A stretch of 21,979 bases of DNA from JAKQHY01 sp034429475 (lineage in GTDB: Bacteria; Chloroflexota; Anaerolineae; B4-G1; SLSP01). The stretch is taken from contig DAOUGD010000066.1 of NCBI GenBank assembly GCA_034429475.1, positions 1-21,979 on the forward strand, given 5' to 3'. The first letter of the stretch is position 1. Each line of letters starts with the position of its first letter. The notes below the pieces were generated by a model. It did not search any database, was not told the DNA's origin, and was given only the letters and a program-made list of their open reading frames with translations. The position numbers and the translations under genes are program-made. Below are positions 6,992-14,508 of the stretch, piece after piece.

Positions 6992-7036
6992 AAAAATTGA
7001 ACTGCTCCTGCACCCGAAGCTGGGTGCAGGAGCAGT
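6992..7036 (-). terminator. Intrinsic terminator of the VIT-VWA gene
   Basis: A perfect 15-bp stem (7001-7015 with 7022-7036; arm ACTGCTCCTGCACCC) has a six-base loop. On the minus strand a run of five T (6992-6996) follows shortly after the stem. It lies three bases past the stop of the VIT-VWA gene. Confidence 0.88.
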
Positions 7037-7039
7037 CCA

Positions 7040-9586
7040 CTACATCCCCAACGTCACCCGTATTTCGGGCGCGCCGGACGCCCACGCGCCGTTGTCGTCC
7101 ACGAGGACGACGCGCACGACTTGCCCTGCCGTCTTCCGCAAGTTCAGCGGACGCGGGCCGCGCAGCAAGTCCACCAGGCGGATGGTCGCGCGCGGCAGCG
7201 CCAGGTCGCCGACGTAGAGCAGCACTTGCAGGCCGCGATCCAGCTTTTGCTCCCCGCCGCCGACGAAGTGCAGCGTGAGGCGCGCCAACGTCGCCTGCTC
7301 CGGCAGCCGCGCCGTCTGCGTCGAATCGAACAGCACCGCCTCCCCGTTCTGGAAGACGGGGACGCCGGAGAAGATGTCCACATCGCCGCGCGACGCCAAC
7401 GTTGGCTCCGCCTCGGTCGCGGCATAATGCGCCATATCGCGGGGGCGCGCGCTGCTCTCCCGTTTCTGCTTCCCCAGCTTGAACACCGCCTTGGAGTCGG
7501 CCGCCGCCGGTGGGGGCGACGGCGGGGCCGAGGGCATCGCCATCGCGCGCATCACCGGCATACCGGCGCCCGGCGCGAATCCCATAGGCGCGTCCAGGAA
7601 GTCATCAGACCAACCCTCCGGCAGCGCGTTGGCGACGGCGACCGACGCCTCCACCGGCTTGCCGGCCTCCGTGCGCACCGCAATGAAGGCCATTTCGGAA
7701 CACACGATCCCGTAGGCCAGCGATTCCTGCACCAGCAGCGGTTTAAGCGCCTCCGCGGCCGCTTTGTAAGCGTTCTCGGCGTAGACGCTATCGCCGCGCT
7801 GCATCACGGCGGCGGGATCATACCCCATGCGCCGCAGTTGCGCCTGAAGCTGCTTTTCCTCATAGCGCGCGTGCATCAGATACTCCAATCCCAGCAGCCG
7901 CCGCGCGCCGAAGAGCGCCTTGAGCGCCGCGCCGCCCTCCGCCTCCGTCAGGGCGACCGGCGGGATGGCGACGGGCATTTCCCTGGAAGCTGAGGTCAGG
8001 CTGAAAGTCAACCCATCGCCGGTCGGGACGCGCCCGACGACCCAGACAGCGCGGCCACACGGCAAGTCGCCCAGGTCTATGGCGGTTTGCCCGTGAGACT
8101 CGGCGGCAGGATAGCCGGACGCTTCGCCGCGCGCGCGGTTGAGCGTCAACTGCATCCCCACCAGGATTGGCTCGTCCCAATCCGCCAGCACGTCGCTCAA
8201 CGCCGTGGTGACATCCTCTTCGTCGGGGCTGCTGGTGAGGAAGTAGGCCACGCCGCCGCCGCGCTCGGCCAGTTCTTGCGCGAGGAAACTGTTGGGGGCT
8301 GCGTCAATGCACAGGATGCTGATCCGGCGGCGTAGCTTCTGCTGCGCTTCAGCGTCGGCCAGGCGGAACAGCCGCCCGGCGTCGCTCACCTGGGCGTCGG
8401 TGACGATCAAGACGTGGTGCGCGCCGTCCTTCGCCGCGCCGCGCTTGAGTTTCAACGCCTGCTCCAGCGCCACACCCAACTCGGTGCCGCCGCTGTCGCG
8501 GTTCCTGTCCAGGAACTCCGCCGCCGCCCGCAGATTGGCTTCCGTCGCCGCCGTCGGGTCCGGCTTGAACCACTTGGTCGTGTTGTGGAACAGGCCGAGC
8601 GCGAAACTGTCGTGCGGATTCAGCCGCCCCAGGAAATTGTTGACCGTCCAATCCGCCGCCTGCCACTTCGCGCCATTCATCGAGCCGGAATGATCGACCA
8701 GCAGGGCGATTTCGCGCGGTTTGCCGCTGCCCGGCTGATATTCCGACGGCGGCGCGACCAATGCCAGGAAATACGTCTGCCCGGCGGCCTGGTCGGTGTG
8801 GAGCAGCACGCTCAACGTCGGGCGGTCGGGGGATTGGGCCGGCGTCCAGGTCAGGACGAAGTCCCGATCCGGAATCACCTCGCCGTCGCGCAGTTGGATG
8901 CGGCGGTCGTGCGCGCGCTCGTCCAGCAGGATGTCCAGGCGGTGCGTCGGGCTGGCGATGTCGCCCACGTCGCGCAGCCGCAGATCGAGCGCGAACCGAT
9001 GGCCGGGGTCGCGCAGCAGGGCGAGCGGCTGGCCCTGGGCGTGGCGCGTCTCCAGGTCATCCTGGCGGACGTAGCGCGGCGCGGTGGTCAGCGGGACGCG
9101 CAGCAGCCAGCCGGCCTGGTCGCCGTGGGGGCGGGCGAGTTGGACGTAGGTGGTCGTCACCAGCACCTCCTCGTCCGGCTGAATCCCGGCGACGCGCAGC
9201 GTGAACACGTCCGGCGCTTCGCGGGTGAGCAGGGCCGCCTGTTTCCCCTGTTGAACGGCTTCTTGATACTCGGTCTCGGCCTGCGCGCGTTCCTTCAACT
9301 GCGCGACAATTTCCACGTCGCCGAAGCGGACACGCGCCCCGGTCACAGCCGCGTCGCCGGGCAGAGGGAAACGGTAGACGGCTTCCAGCACCTTGTCGCA
9401 GACCTCGCGGCGATAGCCGTAGGTGTGCGTCACGGTGAGCGCAGCCAGCGGCCCGATGATGTCGCCGCGCAGTTCCGTGCGTTTGAGGGGGACGAACTGC
9501 GGCCCGCCGGTCGTTTCTTCCCCCACCACTTGCAACACGCCCACGCCATCCGGGCGTGTGTTCAGATACATCTTTGGATTAAACAT
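7040..9586 (-). CDS. VIT and von Willebrand type A domain protein
   Basis: This 848-aa protein combines an N-terminal VIT domain (about residues 20-150; VTHTYGY, YRFPLP and FTLRVAGI are typical) with a VWA domain (about 290-460), the arrangement of inter-alpha-trypsin inhibitor heavy chains. The metal-ion adhesion site D298-x-S300-x-S302 (VDHSGSMNG) is intact, so metal-dependent ligand binding is plausible. A Pro/Ala-rich linker near residue 690 (PSAPPSPPPAAA) precedes a C-terminal domain I cannot name. There is no signal peptide or membrane segment at the N-terminus, so it appears cytoplasmic or exported by another route. The ATG at 9586 is preferred over a GTG four codons upstream because GGAGGGA lies just before it. 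The ligand is unknown. Confidence 0.88.
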   Translation of the reverse strand: MFNPKMYLNTRPDGVGVLQVVGEETTGGPQFVPLKRTELRGDIIGPLAALTVTHTYGYRREVCDKVLEAVYRFPLPGDAAVTGARVRFGDVEIVAQLKERAQAETEYQEAVQQGKQAALLTREAPDVFTLRVAGIQPDEEVLVTTTYVQLARPHGDQAGWLLRVPLTTAPRYVRQDDLETRHAQGQPLALLRDPGHRFALDLRLRDVGDIASPTHRLDILLDERAHDRRIQLRDGEVIPDRDFVLTWTPAQSPDRPTLSVLLHTDQAAGQTYFLALVAPPSEYQPGSGKPREIALLVDHSGSMNGAKWQAADWTVNNFLGRLNPHDSFALGLFHNTTKWFKPDPTAATEANLRAAAEFLDRNRDSGGTELGVALEQALKLKRGAAKDGAHHVLIVTDAQVSDAGRLFRLADAEAQQKLRRRISILCIDAAPNSFLAQELAERGGGVAYFLTSSPDEEDVTTALSDVLADWDEPILVGMQLTLNRARGEASGYPAAESHGQTAIDLGDLPCGRAVWVVGRVPTGDGLTFSLTSASREMPVAIPPVALTEAEGGAALKALFGARRLLGLEYLMHARYEEKQLQAQLRRMGYDPAAVMQRGDSVYAENAYKAAAEALKPLLVQESLAYGIVCSEMAFIAVRTEAGKPVEASVAVANALPEGWSDDFLDAPMGFAPGAGMPVMRAMAMPSAPPSPPPAAADSKAVFKLGKQKRESSARPRDMAHYAATEAEPTLASRGDVDIFSGVPVFQNGEAVLFDSTQTARLPEQATLARLTLHFVGGGEQKLDRGLQVLLYVGDLALPRATIRLVDLLRGPRPLNLRKTAGQVVRVVLVDDNGAWASGAPEIRVTLGM

Positions 9587-9607
9587 GGCTCCCTCCACAC
9601 AATGCTA

Positions 9608-9660
9608 TGAAACGTAAAACGTGAAACGTGATGACTTCACGTTTCACGTTTTACGTTTCA
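9608..9660. repeat. Palindromic ACGT-type intergenic repeat, copy 1
   Basis: A perfect 24-bp inverted repeat (9608-9631 with 9637-9660) surrounds a five-base loop. The arms are built of the reiterated unit (A)AACGT, as in AAACGTAAAACGTGAAACGT. It lies between the 86-aa orphan gene and the VIT-VWA gene. A related palindrome lies at 10038-10099, on the other side of the orphan gene. It is probably a dispersed repeat family; no T-tract follows, so it is not an obvious terminator. Confidence 0.88.
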
Positions 9661-9699
9661 GACCAGTAGACTGAGAGATAACGCAGGGTCTAGCGCTCT

Positions 9700-9960
9700 T
9701 TACTTCTTAAACTGCGCCTCGCGGATGTTCAGCCCGTAGCCCACGGAGCCGGTGGCGAACTCGCGGGCAGAGGCGGTATCATCCACCAGCACGTTTTCCG
9801 GGTCGGCGGCGTCCACAATGAGAACGCGCACCTTGTCCACGGTCATCAACGCTTCCTGCTGTTCACTGGTGAGCTTCTTGCTGCCGGTCAAGACGATGTT
9901 GACGCCCACCGTAAATTTGGCTTTTTCGACGCCGGCTTCTTCTTTGCGAATGATTGGCAT
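9700..9960 (-). CDS. Hypothetical protein, 86 aa
   Basis: I do not recognise this family. The protein starts MPIIRKEEAGVEKAKFTVG, is predicted soluble and is rich in Val, Ala and charged residues, with a possible beta-rich core (VGVNIVLTG, KVRVLIVDAAD, VLVDD). It has no cysteine, signal peptide or membrane segment. The ATG at 9960 is chosen because AGGAGGG lies just upstream; the frame runs 12 codons further but without a good ribosome site. A near-consensus promoter precedes it. It is flanked on both sides by copies of the ACGT-type palindrome, and the next gene on the same strand is the VIT-VWA protein 113 bases away. Good expression signals make it likely to be a real gene. Confidence 0.75.
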   Translation of the reverse strand: MPIIRKEEAGVEKAKFTVGVNIVLTGSKKLTSEQQEALMTVDKVRVLIVDAADPENVLVDDTASAREFATGSVGYGLNIREAQFKK

Positions 9961-10000
9961 GGTGTCCCTCCTGATTGTTATGGGGTTTAGATACATTCAG

Positions 10001-10029
10001 ATTATAGTCAGAATGAAGGGGATTGACAA
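10001..10029 (-). promoter_or_regulatory. Promoter of the 86-aa orphan gene
   Basis: On the minus strand there is a -35 TTGTCA (10024-10029, 5/6), a 17-base spacer and a perfect -10 TATAAT (10001-10006). The ribosome site and ATG follow about 40 bases downstream. It lies just inside the second palindromic repeat. Confidence 0.8.
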
Positions 10030-10037
10030 ATAGAAAC

Positions 10038-10099
10038 GTAAAACGTGAAACATAAAACGTAAGGCTTTCATTGTGTAGACTTTACGTTTCACGTTTTAC
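10038..10099. repeat. Palindromic ACGT-type intergenic repeat, copy 2
   Basis: Arms 10038-10056 and 10081-10099 (19 bp, one mismatch) form an inverted repeat around a 24-base interior. The arms share the GTAAAACGTGAAAC core with copy 1 at 9608-9660. The right arm runs into the 3' end of the glycosyltransferase gene and supplies its last codons and stop (10089-10091). Confidence 0.82.
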
Positions 10100-10811
10100 T
10101 GACCGGTTGATCCAGGTGGAGCAGCGCCAACAGGGCGAAGTGCGGCAGGGCCAACTGTCGCCGCCAGCGCCACGGTTCGGCGAGCAGGCGGTGGAACCAT
10201 TCCAGGCCGATGCGTTGAATCCAACGCGGCGCGCGTTTGCGCACGCCGGCGATGAAGTCAAACGAGCCGCCGACGCCCATGCCCACCTTCGCGCCGGTGC
10301 GCGCCAGGTTGCGTTGGAGCCAGAGGTCTTGACGCGGCGCCCCGTAAGCCACGAAGAGCAAATCCGCCTGGGACGCCTGAATCCGCGCCACGATGGCGTC
10401 TTCTTCGTCCAGGGCGGGGGAACCGGCATAGCAGCCGGCCACCATCAATCCCGGATGCCGCGCGGTCAGGATGGCGGCGGCTTTCTCGGCGACGCCGGGC
10501 GCGGCGCCCAGGTAGAAGACGCGCCAGCCGCGCTGCGCCGCCTCCGCCGAAAGGCGCGGCACGAGGTCGGAGCCGGGGACGCGCTCGCGGAGACGCTTGC
10601 CGCGCAGCCGCGCGGCCCACAGCACGCCGTAGCCGTCAGGAAGGCAAAGGGCGGCCCTGTTTAGAGCCGCCCTAAAAGCCGCGTCTTTGCGCGCCTGCAT
10701 CAAGAATTCGGGGTTGACGGTGGCGATCTGGTGGATGCCCCCGATTTCAATCCACCGGGCGATGTACGCCACCGTTTCCGCCAGGGTCACGTCGTGGATC
10801 GGCGTCCCCAT
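10089..10811 (-). CDS. WecG/TagA/CpsF-family glycosyltransferase
   Basis: The protein (240 aa from the ATG at 10811) is a WecG/TagA-type (GT26) glycosyltransferase, the family that transfers N-acetylmannosamine or related sugars onto undecaprenyl-linked precursors of cell-surface polymers. The key motifs are TVNPEF (T31), LPDGYG (D59, the likely catalytic Asp) and RVPGSD at 77-82. The C-terminal IQRIGLEWFHRLLAEPWRW is the family hallmark. The true start may lie slightly upstream (an in-frame TTG at 10814, or another TTG inside the preceding gene), since RVACTLMGTPIHDVT matches the usual first strand. It follows the DUF4870 gene on the same strand with a gap of about 23 bases. The last codons fall in a palindromic repeat. 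Confidence 0.9.
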   Translation of the reverse strand: MGTPIHDVTLAETVAYIARWIEIGGIHQIATVNPEFLMQARKDAAFRAALNRAALCLPDGYGVLWAARLRGKRLRERVPGSDLVPRLSAEAAQRGWRVFYLGAAPGVAEKAAAILTARHPGLMVAGCYAGSPALDEEDAIVARIQASQADLLFVAYGAPRQDLWLQRNLARTGAKVGMGVGGSFDFIAGVRKRAPRWIQRIGLEWFHRLLAEPWRWRRQLALPHFALLALLHLDQPVSKT

Positions 10812-10834
10812 CAACGTGCAGGCGACGCGCGGGG

Positions 10835-11323
10835 TTACATCAAGTGGAGCGCCCAATCGCTGATCAGCCAATAACGGAAATCCTCCCCCTTGGAACAACG
10901 AATCCCGCCGACGATGCCGTAGATGACGGCGACCACCGGGAACAGCAATAACACAAACGTCAACACAAGCGCGAACGGGATCAGCAGGATGCCGATGAGA
11001 ATGGCGCTGAGCGCCCCCACGATGGCCCACATCACGCCGATCAGCAGGCCGCCGCCGGCCCAGAAGATGAGCTGCATCAGAAAAGCCTGCATTGCCTGGT
11101 AAGCCACGTAACGCGAGCGGTCTTTGTAAACCAGGTAGACGACGAGCGCCGCGCCGACGCCGAGGAACCCCGTCACCAGATTCAGGAGCACGCTCAAGTG
11201 CGCGAGCATCGCCCAGGTGCGTTCATCCGCCGGCGAAAGCGGTTGAACAGGTGTGGGATTGGGCGCCGGTAAAACTTCCCGCTCTGGGGATGGCGAACTG
11301 TAGAATTCATTTTCCGTATTCAT
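10835..11323 (-). CDS. DUF4870-type small membrane protein
   Basis: This 162-aa protein has a polar, proline-rich N-terminal stretch of about 45 residues, then about four hydrophobic segments (LLNLVTGFLGVGAALVVYL; LIFWAGGGLLIGVMWAIVGA; ILIGILLIPFALVLTFVLL; FPVVAVIYGIVGGI). The RSRYVAYQAMQAFLMQ motif matches the conserved VxxQAxQA-type region of DUF4870. Its function is unknown. The ATG at 11323 is favoured because GGAGGA lies about ten bases upstream; a further ATG at 11341 overlaps that ribosome site. It is probably co-transcribed with the glycosyltransferase downstream. Confidence 0.8.
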   Translation of the reverse strand: MNTENEFYSSPSPEREVLPAPNPTPVQPLSPADERTWAMLAHLSVLLNLVTGFLGVGAALVVYLVYKDRSRYVAYQAMQAFLMQLIFWAGGGLLIGVMWAIVGALSAILIGILLIPFALVLTFVLLLFPVVAVIYGIVGGIRCSKGEDFRYWLISDWALHLM

Positions 11324-11480
11324 TGTTTCTTTATCCTCCATAAGATTGTGCTTAATCACGAACCTACTTCTTACTACGCACAGATCCATTGGAGGTTGCA
11401 GGTCGGGAAAAGGTATACATTTCTCACTTTCTCGCTGATTCGCTTTTTCGCCGATCCGCTGAAGCCACAAAGGGGCAATT

Positions 11481-12059
11481 CTACACTTCTTCCTCAAACA
11501 TCTCCACCTGATACGTGGAGACTTGCAGGTCGGGCCAGCGCCAGGCGTTGGCGGGCAGGCCGGCTTTGCGGCATAGATGGCCGAGAAATTCTTCCGGATC
11601 GGGAATTTGCTCCCACACTTGCGGCAAAAATGTGGCGCGATTCCAGCCACGTTCGATCAGCACGCCGTCTACATTGGGGCGCAGCTTGCGGAGCAGGTCG
11701 TCCGGCCCGTCGAAGTCCAGCGGCTCCGGCGCGCTCAGCACCGACACCTCGACAACAAGGTTAGACAGCTCGCGGGCCTGCACCGGCAAGAAGCGCGGGT
11801 CCTCGAAGGCGGCGGACAGGGCGTTGTGCCGGACGTCTTCCATCAGCGAACGATGCGCCATCAAAGAACCGATGCAACCGCGCAAATCCCCGCCGCGCGT
11901 GTGCAGGGTGACGAAGGCCGCGCCCGGCTCGCGCAAGCGCGCCGTGGGCGGATCGGGCATGGACGATGACCGCGCCCCGCGCGCGGAGTCCTCGATGACG
12001 CTGCGCGCCAGGGAGAGTAAATAATGCTGTTCTTCTATATTCAATGGTTGGGTTGTCAT
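11481..12059 (-). CDS. amrA: AmmeMemoRadiSam system protein A (AMMECR1 domain)
   Basis: This 192-aa protein is an AMMECR1-domain protein. The family signature LRGCIGSL is at residues 59-66, and FEDPRFLPV (85-93) and VEVSVLS are also typical. The molecular function of AMMECR1 is not established. It is the last gene of the S1/zinc-ribbon/radical SAM/Memo/AMMECR1 series on the minus strand and starts 34 bases after the Memo stop. In bacteria and archaea the three proteins recur together as the AmmeMemoRadiSam system, and they are sometimes fused. The start is supported by a purine-rich GGGGGGA upstream. Confidence 0.9.
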   Translation of the reverse strand: MTTQPLNIEEQHYLLSLARSVIEDSARGARSSSMPDPPTARLREPGAAFVTLHTRGGDLRGCIGSLMAHRSLMEDVRHNALSAAFEDPRFLPVQARELSNLVVEVSVLSAPEPLDFDGPDDLLRKLRPNVDGVLIERGWNRATFLPQVWEQIPDPEEFLGHLCRKAGLPANAWRWPDLQVSTYQVEMFEEEV

Positions 12060-12093
12060 TCTGTTTGGATCCCCCCTATCTACCGTCTGCCGG

Positions 12094-12891
12094 CTACCCG
12101 GTATACGCCACCGCCCCATACCCGACGACTTCCCACGTGCCGCCGGTGACATCACCGGACGTGCGATAGTCCAGCAGGCGCGGCTGCCAGCCGCGCGCCG
12201 CCGCAATCGTCATCAGAGCCAGCGCGGGGGCCTGTCCGCACGCTTCACCGTCGGCGACTCCCTTCTGGTCGCCACACAGCAGGGCGTCAAGGAACTGGTG
12301 GTCGAGAGTGTGCGCTTTTTCGTTGGAATGAAAGTGGCTGAGGTCCGAGCTGACCACAATCAGGTCGTTCGACTCCACGAATGCGGCCAACTGTTGCCCC
12401 ACGGTGATCGGGTTCACCTGCCCGAACAGCATCGGCACCAACGACGCTGCCGGGCAAATAGTCTGCAAGAAGGGAACTTGCACTTCCAGGCAGTGTTCCG
12501 GCCCGTGGGGCGCGTTCTGGGTATTAAAGACGCCGCCCGATTCGGCCAGGCGCGCGATCTGGGCGGTATCCAGGGGATAGTCGCCCAGGGGGGTCTTGAA
12601 CGCTGAATAGCTCGTCATGGCGACGCCGTGAAAGGGCACGCGGTGCGCCGGTCCCAGCAGATAGACGCGGCGTGGCGGGACGGGTTGCTGCGCGAGCAGT
12701 TTGTACGCAAAGGCTGCGACGCCGCCGGAGTACATGTATCCGGCGTGGGGGACCAGCACCGCGCGCACGTTCTCCAGCGCGGGCGGCGTGGCGGCATCCA
12801 GGTACGTTTCAATATCCTTCCGTAGTTTATCCGGCAAGCCCGGATAGAAGGTTCCCGCCACGGCGGGGGGGCGGATGGCTTCATTTTTCAT
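12094..12891 (-). CDS. amrB: AmmeMemoRadiSam system protein B (Memo-like)
   Basis: This 265-aa protein is Memo-like, related to LigB-type dioxygenases. It opens with IRPPAVAGTFYPG, the typical Memo start. H49 (VPHAGYMYSG), H83 (GPAHRV) and C218 (GEACGQAP) align in order with the metal-binding His, His and Cys described for human MEMO1. The EHCLEVQVPFLQ and SSDLSHFH motifs are also present. The reaction it performs here is unknown. GGAGGTG lies just upstream of the ATG. It starts 24 bases after the radical SAM gene, which fits one operon. Confidence 0.92.
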   Translation of the reverse strand: MKNEAIRPPAVAGTFYPGLPDKLRKDIETYLDAATPPALENVRAVLVPHAGYMYSGGVAAFAYKLLAQQPVPPRRVYLLGPAHRVPFHGVAMTSYSAFKTPLGDYPLDTAQIARLAESGGVFNTQNAPHGPEHCLEVQVPFLQTICPAASLVPMLFGQVNPITVGQQLAAFVESNDLIVVSSDLSHFHSNEKAHTLDHQFLDALLCGDQKGVADGEACGQAPALALMTIAAARGWQPRLLDYRTSGDVTGGTWEVVGYGAVAYTG

Positions 12892-12915
12892 AGCACACCT
12901 CCACTGATGGCTATC

Positions 12916-13938
12916 TCATTGCCAGACACCGGGGATGACGGCGCTGCATTGATGACAGACGCCGGACGTCTTCCAGTGCGGCTTGGCCGAAAAACCGTAA
13001 CGTTGGACGAGCAGGGTGTGACAGGCGGGACAATAGGTGCTTTCGTGTTCCGGGTCGGGGACGTTGCCGACGTAGATGTGCCGCAATCCGGCGGCTTTGC
13101 CGATCTCGTAAGCGCGCTTGAGCGTCTGGGTAGGGGTGCGGGAGCGGTCGTGCATCTGGTAATCCGGGTGAAACGCGCTGACGTGCCAGGGCATCTCCGA
13201 GTCAACGGACGCCAGCCACTCGGCCATCGCCCGCAATTCCGCATCCGAGTCGTTCAGGCCGGGGACTACCAGTGTTGTGATCTCAATCCAAATGTGGGTA
13301 TCGCGCGCGATGGTCGCAATGTTGCGCTTGACCGGCTCGATGCGGGTGCCGGTGTACGTGCGATACAACTCGTCGGTGAAGCCCTTCAAGTCCACGTTGA
13401 TGCCGTCCAGGTACGGGCCGATGGCTTCCAGTGTGTCCGGCGACATAAAGCCGTTAGAGACGTAGACGTTTTTGATACCGCGCTCGTGGGCCAGTTTCGC
13501 CGTGTCATAGGTGTACTCAAAGAAGACGGTCGGCTCGTTGTACGTGTAGGCGATGGAGGCGATGCGCCGTTTCACAGCCAGGTCTACCAACATCTCTGGG
13601 GAAAGGGCCTCCCCTAAGTTGTCGTGTTCCCAATCCACTTCCCGCACCTGGGAAATTTGCCAGTTCTGGCACCACCGACAACGCATGTTACAGCCATACG
13701 TGCCAATGGAGAGGGCGTCACTGCCGGGGAGGAAGTGAAACAGGGGTTTTTTCTCGATGGGATCCACGTGGGCGGCCACCGAGCGGCCATACACCACTGA
13801 ATAGAGCTTGCCCTCGCGGTTGGTGCGGACGCCACACTTGCCCCACGCGCCGGGTTCCAGCGCGCAGTAATGTTCGCAGACACGACATTGCACCGCCATC
13901 TCCTGGAGCGGGCGGACTAAGGTAGCCTCTTTCAACAT
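12916..13938 (-). CDS. amrS: AmmeMemoRadiSam system radical SAM enzyme
   Basis: This 340-aa protein is a radical SAM enzyme. The [4Fe-4S]-binding C83-x3-C87-x2-C90 (CNMRCRWC) is intact, and the glycine/TYNEP segment (AYTYNEPTVFFEY) matches the PflA-like AmmeMemoRadiSam subgroup. An N-terminal cysteine cluster (C18, C21, C25, C35; CRVCEHYC...KCGV) and a C-terminal CPAC...CHQC pair suggest additional metal sites. The substrate is unknown. TTAGGAGC lies upstream of the ATG at 13938, which is therefore preferred over earlier in-frame codons. It begins 10 bases after the zinc-ribbon gene and precedes memo and ammecr1. Confidence 0.93.
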   Translation of the reverse strand: MLKEATLVRPLQEMAVQCRVCEHYCALEPGAWGKCGVRTNREGKLYSVVYGRSVAAHVDPIEKKPLFHFLPGSDALSIGTYGCNMRCRWCQNWQISQVREVDWEHDNLGEALSPEMLVDLAVKRRIASIAYTYNEPTVFFEYTYDTAKLAHERGIKNVYVSNGFMSPDTLEAIGPYLDGINVDLKGFTDELYRTYTGTRIEPVKRNIATIARDTHIWIEITTLVVPGLNDSDAELRAMAEWLASVDSEMPWHVSAFHPDYQMHDRSRTPTQTLKRAYEIGKAAGLRHIYVGNVPDPEHESTYCPACHTLLVQRYGFSAKPHWKTSGVCHQCSAVIPGVWQ

Positions 13939-13948
13939 CGTCTTGCTC

Positions 13949-14491
13949 CTAAAGCAGCACACTGATCAGGCCGATTGCGATGAGAATCAGCACGATCACC
14001 GCGGCAGCGACCAACATACCGTTCAGCAGTTTCTTATCACGCGCACGCCGTTCCTCAATCCGCCGCTGAATTGCGATTTGCCGTTGCCGATCTTGCTCCA
14101 TCATGCGCTCCCGACGCACTTGCAGCGCGGCTTCTTCTTTCGCTTTGAGGCGCGGCGCGTCTTCCAGATGAGTGTAGAGACGTTGTTGAGTACTTTCGTT
14201 GTGGCGGTGGACAATGATTTCAAGAATATCGAGGGCGGCGCCACACTGCCGGCAATATTCATCCCCAATCCAATTGAGAGTTTGACACTGCGGACACCGC
14301 CGGCTCAACGGCATCCCACATTGCCGGCAAAAGGCCGTTTCGTGGGCTTCGTAAGTGCCGCAACGGGGACAGACGTGACCGGTCAGCAAAAATTCGCCGC
14401 CGCAGGCTGCGCAATGGACATACGCGCCTGCGGCGCTTTGCCGCAAGTCCAGGGGGGTACGACAATTAGGGCAAGCAATCTGTTGGAGCAT
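13949..14491 (-). CDS. Membrane-anchored zinc-ribbon protein
   Basis: I do not recognise a named family. In this 180-aa protein six CxxC knuckles (C7/C10, C27/C30, C41/C44, C55/C58, C66/C69, C80/C83) make three zinc ribbons. A highly charged, probably coiled-coil helix follows (about 100-155, many Arg/Glu/Gln), and then a single C-terminal membrane helix (158-179) with almost nothing beyond it. It would be a tail-anchored cytoplasmic protein. Its start near 14491 is supported by CAGGAG, which sits just after the S1 stop; an ATG at 14509 overlapping that stop (TGATG) is an alternative. It lies between the S1 and radical SAM genes with no gaps, so it is probably part of the same operon. Confidence 0.82.
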   Translation of the reverse strand: MLQQIACPNCRTPLDLRQSAAGAYVHCAACGGEFLLTGHVCPRCGTYEAHETAFCRQCGMPLSRRCPQCQTLNWIGDEYCRQCGAALDILEIIVHRHNESTQQRLYTHLEDAPRLKAKEEAALQVRRERMMEQDRQRQIAIQRRIEERRARDKKLLNGMLVAAAVIVLILIAIGLISVLL

Positions 14492-14508
14492 CGAACGCTC
14501 CTGGGGCA

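Noticed and set aside
8414..9610. Long open frames antisense to the VIT-VWA gene (and similar ones opposite the epimerase, S1 and permease genes)
   Set aside because: They are rich in Arg, Gly, His and Pro, have no family motifs or ribosome sites, and arise from GC-rich codon bias opposite well-supported genes.
11341..11480. Possible small gene or promoter between AMMECR1 and DUF4870
   Set aside because: No frame with a ribosome site and no -35/-10 pair with proper spacing; only reiterated GCGA-like bases were seen.
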